DNA of 33,816 bases from positions 1 through 33,816 of IMG/VR virus record IMGVR_UViG_3300027365_000040; one strand, 5' to 3'. Numbering within the stretch: the first letter of the stretch is position 1; the number at the start of each line of letters is the position of its first letter. A model generated the notes under the pieces. That model saw only the letters and a program-made list of their open reading frames with translations. It did no database searches and was not told the origin of the DNA. The DNA comes from a virus. A program made the translations under genes and the position numbers. Below, one piece after another: positions 15,503 through 25,800 of the stretch.

Positions 15503-16600
15503 ATGGGTAGAGTAGATAAAGCAAAAACCTTTGTTGGTGATACAGCAGCTAAGGCGTCAGAAGTTAACACTGTTTTTGATGATATATACAATGAGTTTAA
15601 TGGAAGTGTAGATGAATATAACATAAATTTTGATAGACCAGAATTAATTAATGCTTTATTAACTGCTTTAAAAACAGTAGATGGTGCAGGTAGTGGATTA
15701 GACGCAGATACTGTAGATGGTGATAATTTAAGTGATATACAAACTAAAATAGATACAGCAGAAGCTGATGCTAAAAGTTACACAGATACAGCAGAAGCTG
15801 ATGCTAAAAGTTACACAGATACAGCAGAAGCTGATGCTAAAAGTTATACAGATACACACGAAGGCAAAATAACAGGAGTACACGGGGTAGGAACAAGTAA
15901 TGTAGAAAGCGTAGCTGGCTCACAATCTAAAGTTAATACACACGAAGGCAAAATAACAGGAGTACACGGGGTAGGAACAAGTAATGTAGAAAGCGTAGCT
16001 GGCTCACAATCTAAAGTTAATACACACGAAGGCAAATCAAACCCTCATTCAGATAGCGCTAGTGATACTGAATTTACATCACATAAAAACAATACAGGTA
16101 ATCCTCATTCAGTAGCTGCTAGTCAATTAGGTGCTACTAATATACTAAATGAAGTTAAAACAGTAGATGGTGCAGGTAGTGGGTTAGACGCAGATACTGT
16201 AGATGGAAAAGAATACTTAGATATATTAAAAACAGTTTATCCTGTTGGTTCTATTTATATAAACGCTACAGATGCCACAAACCCAGGTACATTGTTAGGA
16301 TTTGGTACTTGGGAAAGATTTGGTGAAGGTAGAGTATTAGTCAGCCAAGATAGCACAGATGCGGATTTTGATGCAATTGGCGAAACTGGTGGAGAAAAGG
16401 CGCATCAATTAACAGAATCAGAAATGCCATCTCATAGCCACGATTTGCAATGGGTAGGGAGTGGTGGTGGTGCACTTACTGGAAATGGAGACAGTTATGG
16501 AGGACCAAACGGCTCAAGAACTGGAACAACTGGTGGCGGGAATCCCCACAATAACTTGCAACCATACATCACAGTTTACATGTGGGTTAGAACAGCATAG
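15503..16600 (+). CDS. Tail collar fibre protein with internal repeats
   Basis: This is a 365-residue protein. The N-terminus (MGRVDKAKTFVGDTAAKAS) is followed by GLDADTVDG motifs typical of phage fibres, a triple 11-residue repeat (AEADAKSYTDT), and a perfect 28-residue repeat twice (THEGKITGVHG...). The C-terminal 130 residues match the gp10-like collar tip domain: YPVGSIYINATDATNPGTL, GFGTWERFGEGRVLVSQD, and the HxH metal-binding segment LTESEMPSHSHD. It ends in NNLQPYITVYMWVRTA, the usual end of tail collar domains. It is expected to bind the host receptor. Confidence 0.85.
   Translation: MGRVDKAKTFVGDTAAKASEVNTVFDDIYNEFNGSVDEYNINFDRPELINALLTALKTVDGAGSGLDADTVDGDNLSDIQTKIDTAEADAKSYTDTAEADAKSYTDTAEADAKSYTDTHEGKITGVHGVGTSNVESVAGSQSKVNTHEGKITGVHGVGTSNVESVAGSQSKVNTHEGKSNPHSDSASDTEFTSHKNNTGNPHSVAASQLGATNILNEVKTVDGAGSGLDADTVDGKEYLDILKTVYPVGSIYINATDATNPGTLLGFGTWERFGEGRVLVSQDSTDADFDAIGETGGEKAHQLTESEMPSHSHDLQWVGSGGGALTGNGDSYGGPNGSRTGTTGGGNPHNNLQPYITVYMWVRTA
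15752..15850 (+). repeat. Three tandem 33-bp repeats
   Basis: Three head-to-tail copies of a 33-bp unit beginning GATACAGCAGAAGCTGATG (starts at 15752, 15785 and 15818) encode an 11-residue helical repeat in the collar fibre. The copies are almost identical, so the array is young or is kept uniform by recombination. Confidence 0.9.
15853..16035 (+). repeat. Two tandem 84-bp repeats plus partial third
   Basis: An 84-bp unit beginning TACACACGAAGGCAAA is repeated perfectly at 15853-15936 and 15937-16020. The first bases of a third copy continue from 16021. It encodes a 28-residue repeat (THEGKITGVHGVGTSN...). In-frame unit length keeps the fibre gene open whatever the copy number. Confidence 0.92.
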
Positions 16601-16608
16601 GAGGTTAT

Positions 16609-16812
16609 ATGTTTAATATATTTAAGAAAAAGTATCAGTATGCAGAGTTGGTTAATTTGCAAGATAGAGGTTTTGTGCTTTTAACTGATGATGAAGAAAT
16701 TGAAATAGATGAAGAAAGATTAATTAAAGCCTTAAATGTTGTCGGAGAAAAAGGTTGGGAGTTAGTACAGTCAGACAATAAAGTAGGATTTTTATTTAAG
16801 AAGGTGAAATAA
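16609..16812 (+). CDS. DUF4177-like small protein
   Basis: This is a 67-residue protein with GGAGG upstream. The C-terminal pattern IKALNVVGEKGWELV...GFLFKKV matches small DUF4177-type proteins (L-N-x-x-G-x-x-G-W-E-L-V, then F-x-F-K/R). Their function is not known. It overlaps the next gene by 1 nt. It lies between fibre and ejection-protein genes and may be a minor structural or accessory protein. Confidence 0.6.
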   Translation: MFNIFKKKYQYAELVNLQDRGFVLLTDDEEIEIDEERLIKALNVVGEKGWELVQSDNKVGFLFKKVK

Positions 16813-16991
16813 TGGCACATAAATTAATAACGTTCGACAGTGAAGATTTAAATATACAGTTTGGTGAATTGCTAAACAACTTAGAGCCAGAGAATTTCAA
16901 AGAGAACAATCCAATGGTGCGTTCTGACAGTGGCAAGTTGTTTGTAATAGAAGTAGATGATAGCGGCACCCTGTCAACTAGGGAGGTGTAG
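16812..16991 (+). CDS. Hypothetical small acidic protein
   Basis: This is a 59-residue protein whose ATG shares one base with the preceding stop (TAATG). The sequence has an acidic helix (SEDLNIQFGELLNNLEPENF) and a C-terminal strand pair (GKLFVIEVDDSGTLSTREV). GGAGGTG near its end serves as the ribosome-binding site of the next gene. No family is recognised. Confidence 0.5.
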   Translation: MAHKLITFDSEDLNIQFGELLNNLEPENFKENNPMVRSDSGKLFVIEVDDSGTLSTREV

Positions 16992-16994
16992 TTT

Positions 16995-18311
16995 ATGTTA
17001 GGCTCAATATTAGGGAGTGTAGGTAGTTCTCTTATAGGTGGTTTATTTGGTGGTAATGACAGTAGCAATGGTGGAAGCAATGTTCCAGAATTAAATCAGT
17101 TTGATATGAACAATTTACCCAATTTAGAAGGGTTTGATAATCAAAACTTACAAGATTTACAGCAGTTTAATAATGAAAACCTGCCTAACTTAGATGAATT
17201 TAATAACGAAAATTTACCAGAATTTCAACTGGTAAATACAGAAAATGTACCTAATCTAGAAGGGTTTGATAATTCATCTTATAACTTTCAAAATTATTCT
17301 AGTGGTGATTTACCAGAATTAGAAGGTTATGAAGGTAATACTAACGTAGAAACTGGCAATATATTCGACCAAATGCAGAGTAATGTAATGGAACAACTGC
17401 AAGGCAATAACTTAGGTATGTCTGATGAAGAAATGGATACTTATATGAACCAAATTAATTCTAATCTTTCTGAACAGAGAGATGAAGGTGTTAGCCAGCA
17501 GTTAGCACAGATGAATGAAAGAGGGGTATTATCTTCCTCAATGACTGGAGAAGCATTGTCAGATGTCAACGAAAACTTTTCTGACGCTTTAACCAATGCA
17601 CAAGCTAATATGTTTTTAGAAAACGAAGGTATGAAAAGAAACCAGTATAATACTGCTATGGGTCAAGGTATGAATTTATCTCAATATGATACTAACCTTC
17701 AACAAAGGAATTTAGATAATAATTTAAGGGTTAATCAATTTAATAATAATGTAGAACAGCAGGGTTATAGCAATAGATTTAACCAACAGCAAGCTAACAA
17801 TAGTTTAGAGCAACAAAGATTATCTAATGATATGAACACCTGGCAAGCCAATAATAATGTTGCTAGAAGTAATTTCAGCGACCAACTTACAGCATTAGGA
17901 TTTAACAATGATTTATCACAACGTAGTTTCGGCAACGAAATGAATACTTGGCAGGCAAATAATGATGTTGCTCAACAAAACTTTGGTAACCAGTTTAAAA
18001 CTTGGCAAGCTAATAACAACGTTGAACAGCAGAATTTTGGCAATCAATTTCAGACCTGGCAGGCTAATAACAATGTAGCTCAACAGCAGTTCGGGAATAG
18101 AATGAATGCTATGCAGTTTAATAATAATGCTTTAGCTAATCAATATAATATGCAGTCTGGAGAAAGAGCTTATGGTGACCAAAGAAGACGAGAAAGATTC
18201 GGCAGTATCGGTGCAGGTTTCCAGATGGGTTCAGATTTAGGAGAAGGTACTTCACTCGGCTCTGGTTGGGGCGGAGCAATAGGTGGACTACTCGGTGGAA
18301 TATTCGGATAG
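16995..18311 (+). CDS. N/Q-rich repeat protein, putative internal virion (ejection) protein
   Basis: This is a 438-residue protein. Both ends are Gly-rich and hydrophobic with GxxxG-type spacing (GSILGSVGSSLIGGLFGG and WGGAIGGLLGGIFG), suited to membrane insertion. Residues 30-95 hold six 11-residue repeats (consensus LPNLEGFDNEN). A helical region follows (about 120-230, including SEQRDEGVSQQLAQMNERGV). Residues 240-383 hold eight 18-residue repeats (consensus FGNQFNTWQANNNVAQQN). An 18-residue period equals five alpha-helical turns, so these may build one long helix with an Asn/Gln face. The order fibre, this gene, coiled-coil gene, giant polyvalent gene is that of podovirus ejection proteins, which form a trans-envelope channel. 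No sequence family is recognised. Confidence 0.6.
   Translation: MLGSILGSVGSSLIGGLFGGNDSSNGGSNVPELNQFDMNNLPNLEGFDNQNLQDLQQFNNENLPNLDEFNNENLPEFQLVNTENVPNLEGFDNSSYNFQNYSSGDLPELEGYEGNTNVETGNIFDQMQSNVMEQLQGNNLGMSDEEMDTYMNQINSNLSEQRDEGVSQQLAQMNERGVLSSSMTGEALSDVNENFSDALTNAQANMFLENEGMKRNQYNTAMGQGMNLSQYDTNLQQRNLDNNLRVNQFNNNVEQQGYSNRFNQQQANNSLEQQRLSNDMNTWQANNNVARSNFSDQLTALGFNNDLSQRSFGNEMNTWQANNDVAQQNFGNQFKTWQANNNVEQQNFGNQFQTWQANNNVAQQQFGNRMNAMQFNNNALANQYNMQSGERAYGDQRRRERFGSIGAGFQMGSDLGEGTSLGSGWGGAIGGLLGGIFG
17082..17279 (+). repeat. Six 33-nt coding repeats (11 residues each)
   Basis: The region codes for six imperfect 11-residue units in register (VPELNQFDMNN, LPNLEGFDNQN, LQDLQQFNNEN, LPNLDEFNNEN, LPEFQLVNTEN, VPNLEGFDNSS). 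The copies are diverged at DNA level, so selection acts on the protein pattern. Confidence 0.75.
17712..18143 (+). repeat. Eight 54-nt coding repeats (18 residues each)
   Basis: Eight consecutive 18-residue units run in strict register. The conserved Trp codons lie at 17841, 17949, 18003 and 18057, that is, at multiples of 54 nt. Units 5-7 are closest to the consensus (FGNQFKTWQANNNVEQQN). The outer units are degenerate. Confidence 0.8.
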
Positions 18312-18324
18312 GGAGGTGTAATAA

Positions 18325-19869
18325 ATGTCCTTACAATCAATGTGGCAGGGAATGACAGATGTAGCAGGTAGCAGAGAAGGTGCTATGATGGGTCTTAAAA
18401 AAGCCTTCGGACAGTATAATTATGCAGAAGACCCAGAGTACCAGCGTGATATGCAGTTTTTACAGCAGAATCCAACCCAACAGGTAGCAGGAGCTTTTGT
18501 AGAAAAGTGGGGCGACCAACTTGATGGTGTTACAATGGAGAATATAGCAAAGCAACTGCAACCAGTAGAAGGAACTAATCAATGGTATCAAAACCAAATG
18601 AATGATATTCAGTTATCTAACGCTGAATTAGGTTTAGATTATAACCAGTATGCTCAACCATACAAGAAAGAAAACTTACAGTATCAGACACAGCAAAATA
18701 TGTATAATACTGATATTGCTCAAAACAAAGCTAAAGTTTCTAACCAAGTTACACCTTCATCTATCGAAGCACAAATTGCTCAAAATAGATATAACACTGA
18801 ACAGGCACAAGCACAAATGCCTTATGTAGAAGATTTAGCAAGATTAGGGTTTGAACAAGACCAAGCAAGACTTGATAGTATGTTGGGTCAGAATGAAATG
18901 TTACAGCACGAACTGGATATTATGAATCAAACCAAAGATTACAGAATAGATAACGCCAGACTTCAAAATTTATCTAATCAGTTAGGTGTTGACGCACAAA
19001 CTATAGAAAATTATATTTTAGACCAGACTAAGCAAGATAGAATAGACCAGTCTGCTGCTCAACTTGAAAGAATATTATTGGGTAATGAAAACCAAAGAAC
19101 TAATAATATGATTAATAAAGAAACAGCACAAGCACAAATTAACGCTCCATATATTGCTAACAGTGGAGCTATCCTGGCTAATAACTACCAGACAACACAG
19201 AACAGAATCTTAAATGAAAATGCAGACAATATGATAACTCAATCTGACCTGGAAACCGAACTGTTGAGATTGCAACAACAGCAGGCGAAAGATGAATACA
19301 ACTTTATGAAAGGTTTAGATGATAACTTAAGGTTTGGTGTAAACACAGGTAACGGTGGCCCAGCTATAGATATTAAAGAAGTCTTACCAACTCCAGAAGG
19401 TGTACCGCAACTTGCTTTAAATTCTGCAGATACAGTGGTTTATTTAGATAATGGACTACCTTATGTAGATGAAAGTGGCAAATCATATGTAGCAACAACC
19501 GGCATTATGGGAAGCAATAGAGTATTTAAAGCCGTAGACCCTAATAATTATTTATCTGGAGGTTCTGATGTAAGTGACTTTAGAAAAACTGGCGATGGTG
19601 ATGATGAACAAAATTCAATTATAAGTTGGATACAAGGACAAATAAATAATGTAAAAAATAACATTACAGGTGGTGGAAATAATCAAACTCAACAACAATC
19701 TGGTTCAGCACAGGAATTATACCAACAATTTAAACAAAACACACCAACTGATGAACCACTAACACCAAGCCAGATAAAAGAAAGAATCTCATTAATTGAT
19801 GATGAAAGATTCAAGCAAATGTACGGTATTCCAAAATCACAGTTTGAAGACTTCTTAAACAGATTTTAG
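18325..19869 (+). CDS. Coiled-coil internal virion protein candidate
   Basis: This is a 514-residue protein starting after GGAGGTG. It is mostly helical and Gln/Asn-rich, with many short Q-rich helices such as QNRYNTEQAQAQMPYVEDLA and LETELLRLQQQQAKDEYNF. There is a globular beta segment at about 345-410 (DTVVYLDNGLPYVDESGKS). The C-terminal section (about 480-514) has a short helical domain (TPSQIKERISLIDDERFKQM). Its place between two other presumed ejection proteins suggests the same compartment inside the head. No family is recognised by eye. Confidence 0.55.
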   Translation: MSLQSMWQGMTDVAGSREGAMMGLKKAFGQYNYAEDPEYQRDMQFLQQNPTQQVAGAFVEKWGDQLDGVTMENIAKQLQPVEGTNQWYQNQMNDIQLSNAELGLDYNQYAQPYKKENLQYQTQQNMYNTDIAQNKAKVSNQVTPSSIEAQIAQNRYNTEQAQAQMPYVEDLARLGFEQDQARLDSMLGQNEMLQHELDIMNQTKDYRIDNARLQNLSNQLGVDAQTIENYILDQTKQDRIDQSAAQLERILLGNENQRTNNMINKETAQAQINAPYIANSGAILANNYQTTQNRILNENADNMITQSDLETELLRLQQQQAKDEYNFMKGLDDNLRFGVNTGNGGPAIDIKEVLPTPEGVPQLALNSADTVVYLDNGLPYVDESGKSYVATTGIMGSNRVFKAVDPNNYLSGGSDVSDFRKTGDGDDEQNSIISWIQGQINNVKNNITGGGNNQTQQQSGSAQELYQQFKQNTPTDEPLTPSQIKERISLIDDERFKQMYGIPKSQFEDFLNRF

Positions 19870-19881
19870 AGAGGTGCTATA

Positions 19882-22800
19882 ATGAATAACATCTATAATT
19901 TAAACGAACTTACAGAAGAAGAAAAAAATAAATATAATCTTGATGAAATAACAAACACCACTGAAGATAAAAAAGAAGCACCTAACTATAGCAGTCTTAT
20001 GCCTGGAAATACCGATTATGTAAATGATGATAAAAACAATTTCAACCCTGGAGAAGCCTTAAATAAAGTCGGTAGCTTTTTTACTGGCTTATTTTCTCCA
20101 GATGAAAACAAATCATCTATTAAAAGCCAATATGACAGTTATCAAGAAACTAAAGATATAGATACTATTTCTGGAGCAGCACCAGATTATGTTCCAGTTA
20201 GTAATGAGCCAGCATTAAAAGCAGAAGATATACAGAACGTTAATCAAAAAGTAGGTAAAGTAGCAGGTAATGTCTTAAAAACTGTGGCTGGTTCTGGTGC
20301 TTCTTTAGGGTCTGGTGTGGCAAACTCTTTAGATATGCTTGTAGATTTATCTTTTCAAGAAGATAAACAAACTGTTTTTGAAGACTACGGAGAAAGTAGT
20401 CAACAATTTGCAAAGGAACAATTTGAAGCAGGAGCCTGGGAAGATAATCTTAATGTAATGGAGAGTGTAAAACAAGGTAACATAGGTGAAGCAATATCTA
20501 AGTCAGTCCAAGGAGCATTGCAGAACTCTGCTCAACTATTAACCATCACTGGTATGGGTATTTTAGGTGGTGGAGCGGCAGCTGGAGCAGGTGCAGGACA
20601 GGCTTTATCTGCAACAAGTGGTTATTTATCTGGTTTAGGTGCAGCAGCCACTTCGCAGGCACCACTTGCTTTAATAACAGCTTCAGCAGCAGGTAGTAAA
20701 TACGCAGGGCTTGAAGATAGAGAAGATTTATCTATTAATCAGAAAGTGAGTTCTGGGCTTTTATCTGGTGGTTTAGAAGCAGCAACAGAAACGTGGGGTT
20801 CTTTAAGATACTTAAATGAAATTTCTAACAGTGTGCCAGGTGTAGATAAAACTATCAGAAGTGAAGTTATGAGATATGCCAGAGCATTAATTGACCCTAA
20901 AAAATTAGCTGCTAATGGTATTACTGAAGCTAAAGAGGAATATATAACAGAATTTGGTGACGCTTTATTTGACAGTATGTTAGGTATCAGTGATAAAACA
21001 CTGCCAGAAGTATTAGCAGACCAAGAGCCTTACTTAAACAGTGCTGCTATTGGATTCACCAGTGGTTTAGGTATGTCTGGTGCTGCTCAATTATCTAATA
21101 TTAATCAAGTGTCACAAATGAATGAAGATATAAATAACAGGCAACAAAAAGCAGACCAGTTTATGAATTATGTTGAACAATCAAATTTCAATTTACAAGA
21201 AGATACCAAGCAGGCTTTATGGGAAGAAGCAGTAAATATAAATAGACCAAGCGATATGTATAGAATGTTCCAAAACGCTGAAGAATCTATAAAAAATAAC
21301 GATACCATCACTTTTGAAGAAGGCTCTAAAATATTAGATGAAATGATGGTAGATAGAGGAGATTTAAGCACACTCGAAACAACTTTAAATGAGGAAGAAA
21401 CTACAGAACAACCAACTGAAGAAGTAGAAGAACAAACAGAAGAAACAACTAATGTATCAAACCCTCTTGAAGTGTCAGATGAAGATGTAAGTTTAGAAGA
21501 ACCTGCTGAAAGTAATCAGTATTCAGATTTAAACACTGAAGAATTGTTAAGAGTTAGAGAAGGTTTGTTAAGAGAGTTTGAGGTCACACAAAACCCAGAC
21601 GCTTATCAAGAAGCAAGAACTATTGAAAGAATTTTAGATGAACAAGGTGTAGAATATGGAGAGCAAGAAACTACAGTTGAAGAACCAACTACCGAAGAAA
21701 ATGCCGCAGAGCAAACAGAACCACAGCAAATAGAACAGGAAGACACTCAAGAGGTAGAAGAACCTACCGAAGTTGAAGAGGTTATAGAAACTCAACCTCA
21801 GCAGTCTGATGTGGAATTAACTGAAGAAGAATTAATGGAGCCACAAGGACAGAACGCAGTCCAGGATAACGTGCAAGAATTATCAGTTGAAGAAATAGAA
21901 GACAAAATAGATGATTTGTTCTTTGAGTTGGAAGAAGCTGATACTGAAACTGAACAGATTGAAATTAGAGAACAGATTGATAATTTGGAGCGTGAATTAA
22001 ACACTAAAGTAGATGAACAACAAACCACTGAAGAACAAAGTGTTGACACAGAACCCAATACTGCTATTCACTATGGAGATTTAGGTAAATCAGAAAGTCT
22101 TTTATCTATGGAATCAAGTAGAGGAACAGGTCATTTTGGTACAGGAACTTACTTTTTAGGCTCCGAAAAATCTGCTGGTGCTGTAGGTTATGCAGAAGAT
22201 AGACCATCTTATAAAGTTGATTTTAATGAATATAATTTGTATGAACCAGAAACAGCACAAGAAGGTATGGAACTTCACGACTTTTTAAGAGATTTAAACA
22301 GATATGCTTTTCAAGGAGAATTTGCGACTGATGAAATGTCTTTATCAGAAAGCAGATACAAACCATATCAAGATGAATTATTTGAAGCGAAAGATAAATT
22401 GTTTCCAGATATGTCAGATGAAGAATTTATGAGAGAGTTAAATGATTTACGAGGTTATGTTCAAGCACACGAAGGTTTATCAACTGACGAACAATCACAG
22501 TTAGATTCTCCTTCTACAAGATTTATGAAGACTTTAGGTTATGAAGGAATAGATGTTAGAAACTTTGATAGATTAGATACCACTGAATTTGGTAGTGTTA
22601 TATATGATTTAAAAGATGAAAGTGTTATTGAATCACCAGAAACTGCAACTGAGCAGGAAACTACCGAGGAAGAATTATCAGAAGAAGAAATGGTTGAAAC
22701 TAAACCATATGAAGATAGAGATATAATAAAAAGTATGGAACAAGCAAAAGAAGAAAATGTATCAGTTATACCAGAGAGAAAACATTTATGCCAACAATGT

Positions 22801-25800
22801 GCTTATGACAATCTTATGCAAAATGATGTAGGAACATTAGCTCTCGGAACTGTTGAAGGTATAGGTTTTGACGGAAACGTAAAAAGGGTTAGACACGCCT
22901 GGGTAGAATATGAAGACAGTATTTATGACCCTCAATTTGATAGGTATTTCAGCAAAGAACTTTATGGAGAGCAATTAAAACCTAGAGGAGAAAGGGCTTT
23001 TTCTAAACAAGAAGCCAAAGACGAAATAACAATAAACAGAATTACGCCAGAAGAAGTTAAAGCTGAAATAGAAAATCAAACATTAGATACCACTGAAACT
23101 GAAACAGCAGATACACTCAATCTTAACTCTGCTACAATAGACGACCTTACTGAGATTAAAGGAATTGGAGCGTCAACAGCACAGAATATAATTAAATATA
23201 GGGATAGCAAAGAAAATGGTATTGAAAGTGTTGACGAATTGAAGGAAGTTAAAGGTATAGGTTCTGCTACATTTGATAAGATAGCGCCTTCATTTACTGC
23301 TGAACAGGTTGACACAACAAACAGCACAGAAACCATTGAAGAACCAACTGATAGTGATATAGAAACAGATGAAGATGTAGAGAAAGAAGCGAAAAACTTA
23401 GATGTAGATGATGTTATCAAAGACGTAGAGAAAGAAGAAGGTACAACCAGACAAACCAACGAACTCTTATCTGAAGAAGCAAGAGATTTAATGGAGTTTG
23501 AAGACACTGATATAAGAGAATATTTAGATGTCGTGCTTAGAACAAGTTTGAACGACCTGCAAAACGTAACACAGGCTGAAAGAGATAATATTATAGATGA
23601 AATAGAAATGGACGACCCTGACATAGCTGAAGCTATACGGTCAGAGTTAGAAGAAAGAGCCTATGAAACTGATGATTATTATTATAAAAAAACAGACAAT
23701 GCTAAAAATAAAGATGATATAAAAAATGAAGCAGACGCAAATGACACTGACGGAAATTTTGAAGGTGTTAACAAAGCAACCAGACGTGATATAGAAAACA
23801 CTATCAGAGTTGATTTAGGTTTGCCTTTAAGATATGGTAAATTGCAATCAAGAGATTCGGAAGCACAATACGATAGAATTTATAAGGTTGTCAGAACTAG
23901 AGATTATTCTAATATGGAAGTAACTGCTCACGAAGTAGGACATCATTTATCTGATATGTTAGATTTAGATGTTGAAGCCTTCCCAGAATTGGTACAGTTA
24001 TTAGAAGATGAAGGTCTTAAAGATGCTTATGATAAAAGTGTGTGGCACGAAGAAGGTAACTCTGAATTTTTCAAGTATTACTTTAATTATCCAGGACAGG
24101 CTAAAATTAAAGTTCCAGCATATTATGATTATGTAGAGAGCGTTTTACAGGGCAGTGACTTGTATGAACCTGTTAAGCAGTTGCAAAACCAAATGAACAC
24201 CTGGAACAAACAATCTTATGCTGATAGAGTATCTGGTGCTATGTCAAGACAGGATTTAGATATTGCACCACTTATGACTATGAAGGATAAGTTAAATGAA
24301 GCCTTAGTAGATGAAGATGTAGTTTTTAAAAGAGCATTAGAACAGGCTGGTTATGATGTTGAAACTCTTGAAACATATAAGAACCCCTGGAAATTAAAAA
24401 GATTATATTCAAGTGTAAATGATATGGTAGATGTATTCCTTTCCAAAAAATCATTAGACCCACAAGGAAGACCAAATGGTAAGTCACTGCTTGAAATATT
24501 ATCACCTGTGCAGGATTATATAGGTGAAACAGAAGGTAGAGAGTTTGGCGACTTTGAAGTTTACTCACTTGCATTACACGCATTAGAAAGAGAAGCTAAG
24601 TTCCTTGCTAGAGATTTAGAAGCAAGAGGTAATGATAAAGGTAAACTAGCAGCTAAAAGATTAAACGCTGTAATAGATAACGCTAATATCGAAGCATTAA
24701 TCCAGTCGCTAAAAATGGCAGACAATAATCCAGATAACTTGCGCTCATTAGGATTGGAACTACCAGAAGGCGAATACCGTTTTAGAGCAACTGGAATAAA
24801 TATAAATGATATAGCAAATACAGTTAACGAATATGACAGCAAATTATTTAGAGATACACTTAAAGATTTACAGGAATATCAGAATAATCTTGTTGATTAT
24901 GCACAGTATTATGATATGTTAAGCGAAGACGCTGCTGAAGATATTAAAACAGCCTATAATTTTCATATGCCGCTTCATAGATACTTTGGGGAAGAACTTA
25001 TAAATGAAGGACAAGACACTTCAAGATACACTGATTTACCAGATGTTGTTAAATCTGCTTATGGTAGCACAAGAATAATCAAAGACCCTATTAGAACACT
25101 GGTAAGAGATACTTCATATGTGGTTAGACAGGCAAATAAAAATAATATAGTTGTTAAGTTTATGGAAGCACTTGACGCTAAAAGAGATAGTGGTATAGGC
25201 AATTTAGTAGGTAGAGAGATAACTACACCAGAACCAATAGATAAAGAAAACGTAGTATCATACAGAGTTGATGGAGAAATTAAAGCAAGAGTTGTCCACC
25301 CAGATATTTATAGAACTTTGCAGGGTTTAAATAAAGAATCAGAACACGTTTTAAGGACAATGTTGAAACCACTTGAATACTCTAACAATTTATTTAAGAA
25401 GTTTGCTGTTATCAACCCTAAGTTCTGGCTAAACAACTTGGGTCGTGATGAAGTTAGACAGATGATTTATGAAGATTCTAATGGTATAGAAAAATTAAAG
25501 TTGTTTTCTACTATGGTTGACGGTATGTCAGAAGCATTTGGTCTTGAAAAAGCAGACACTGAAGCTATATTTAGAGGATTAGGTGGAGCAAGAGGTGGTT
25601 TTGCACAATACCTTAAAGATATGGATAATCCACAGACACTTGAAGAATTATTAAGAGCAGATAAAGCATCTAAAAACCCTTTAGACTGGCTCGGTGATGT
25701 TGCTCAATGGACAGAGGATACAAGACGTAAAGGTTTGTTTATAAATAAAGTAGGTAGAGATACTGATGTAATGTCAATGGAAGCTGAAGAAGCAGAAAGA

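Larger units (their letters stand above)
15671..16206 (+). repeat. Long direct repeats flanking the fibre repeat block
   Basis: A 50-bp segment coding for KTVDGAGSGLDADTVDG occurs at 15671-15720 and 16157-16206 with one base difference. Recombination between them would remove a 486-bp in-frame block of the fibre gene, which would shorten the shaft while keeping the reading frame. Confidence 0.85.
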
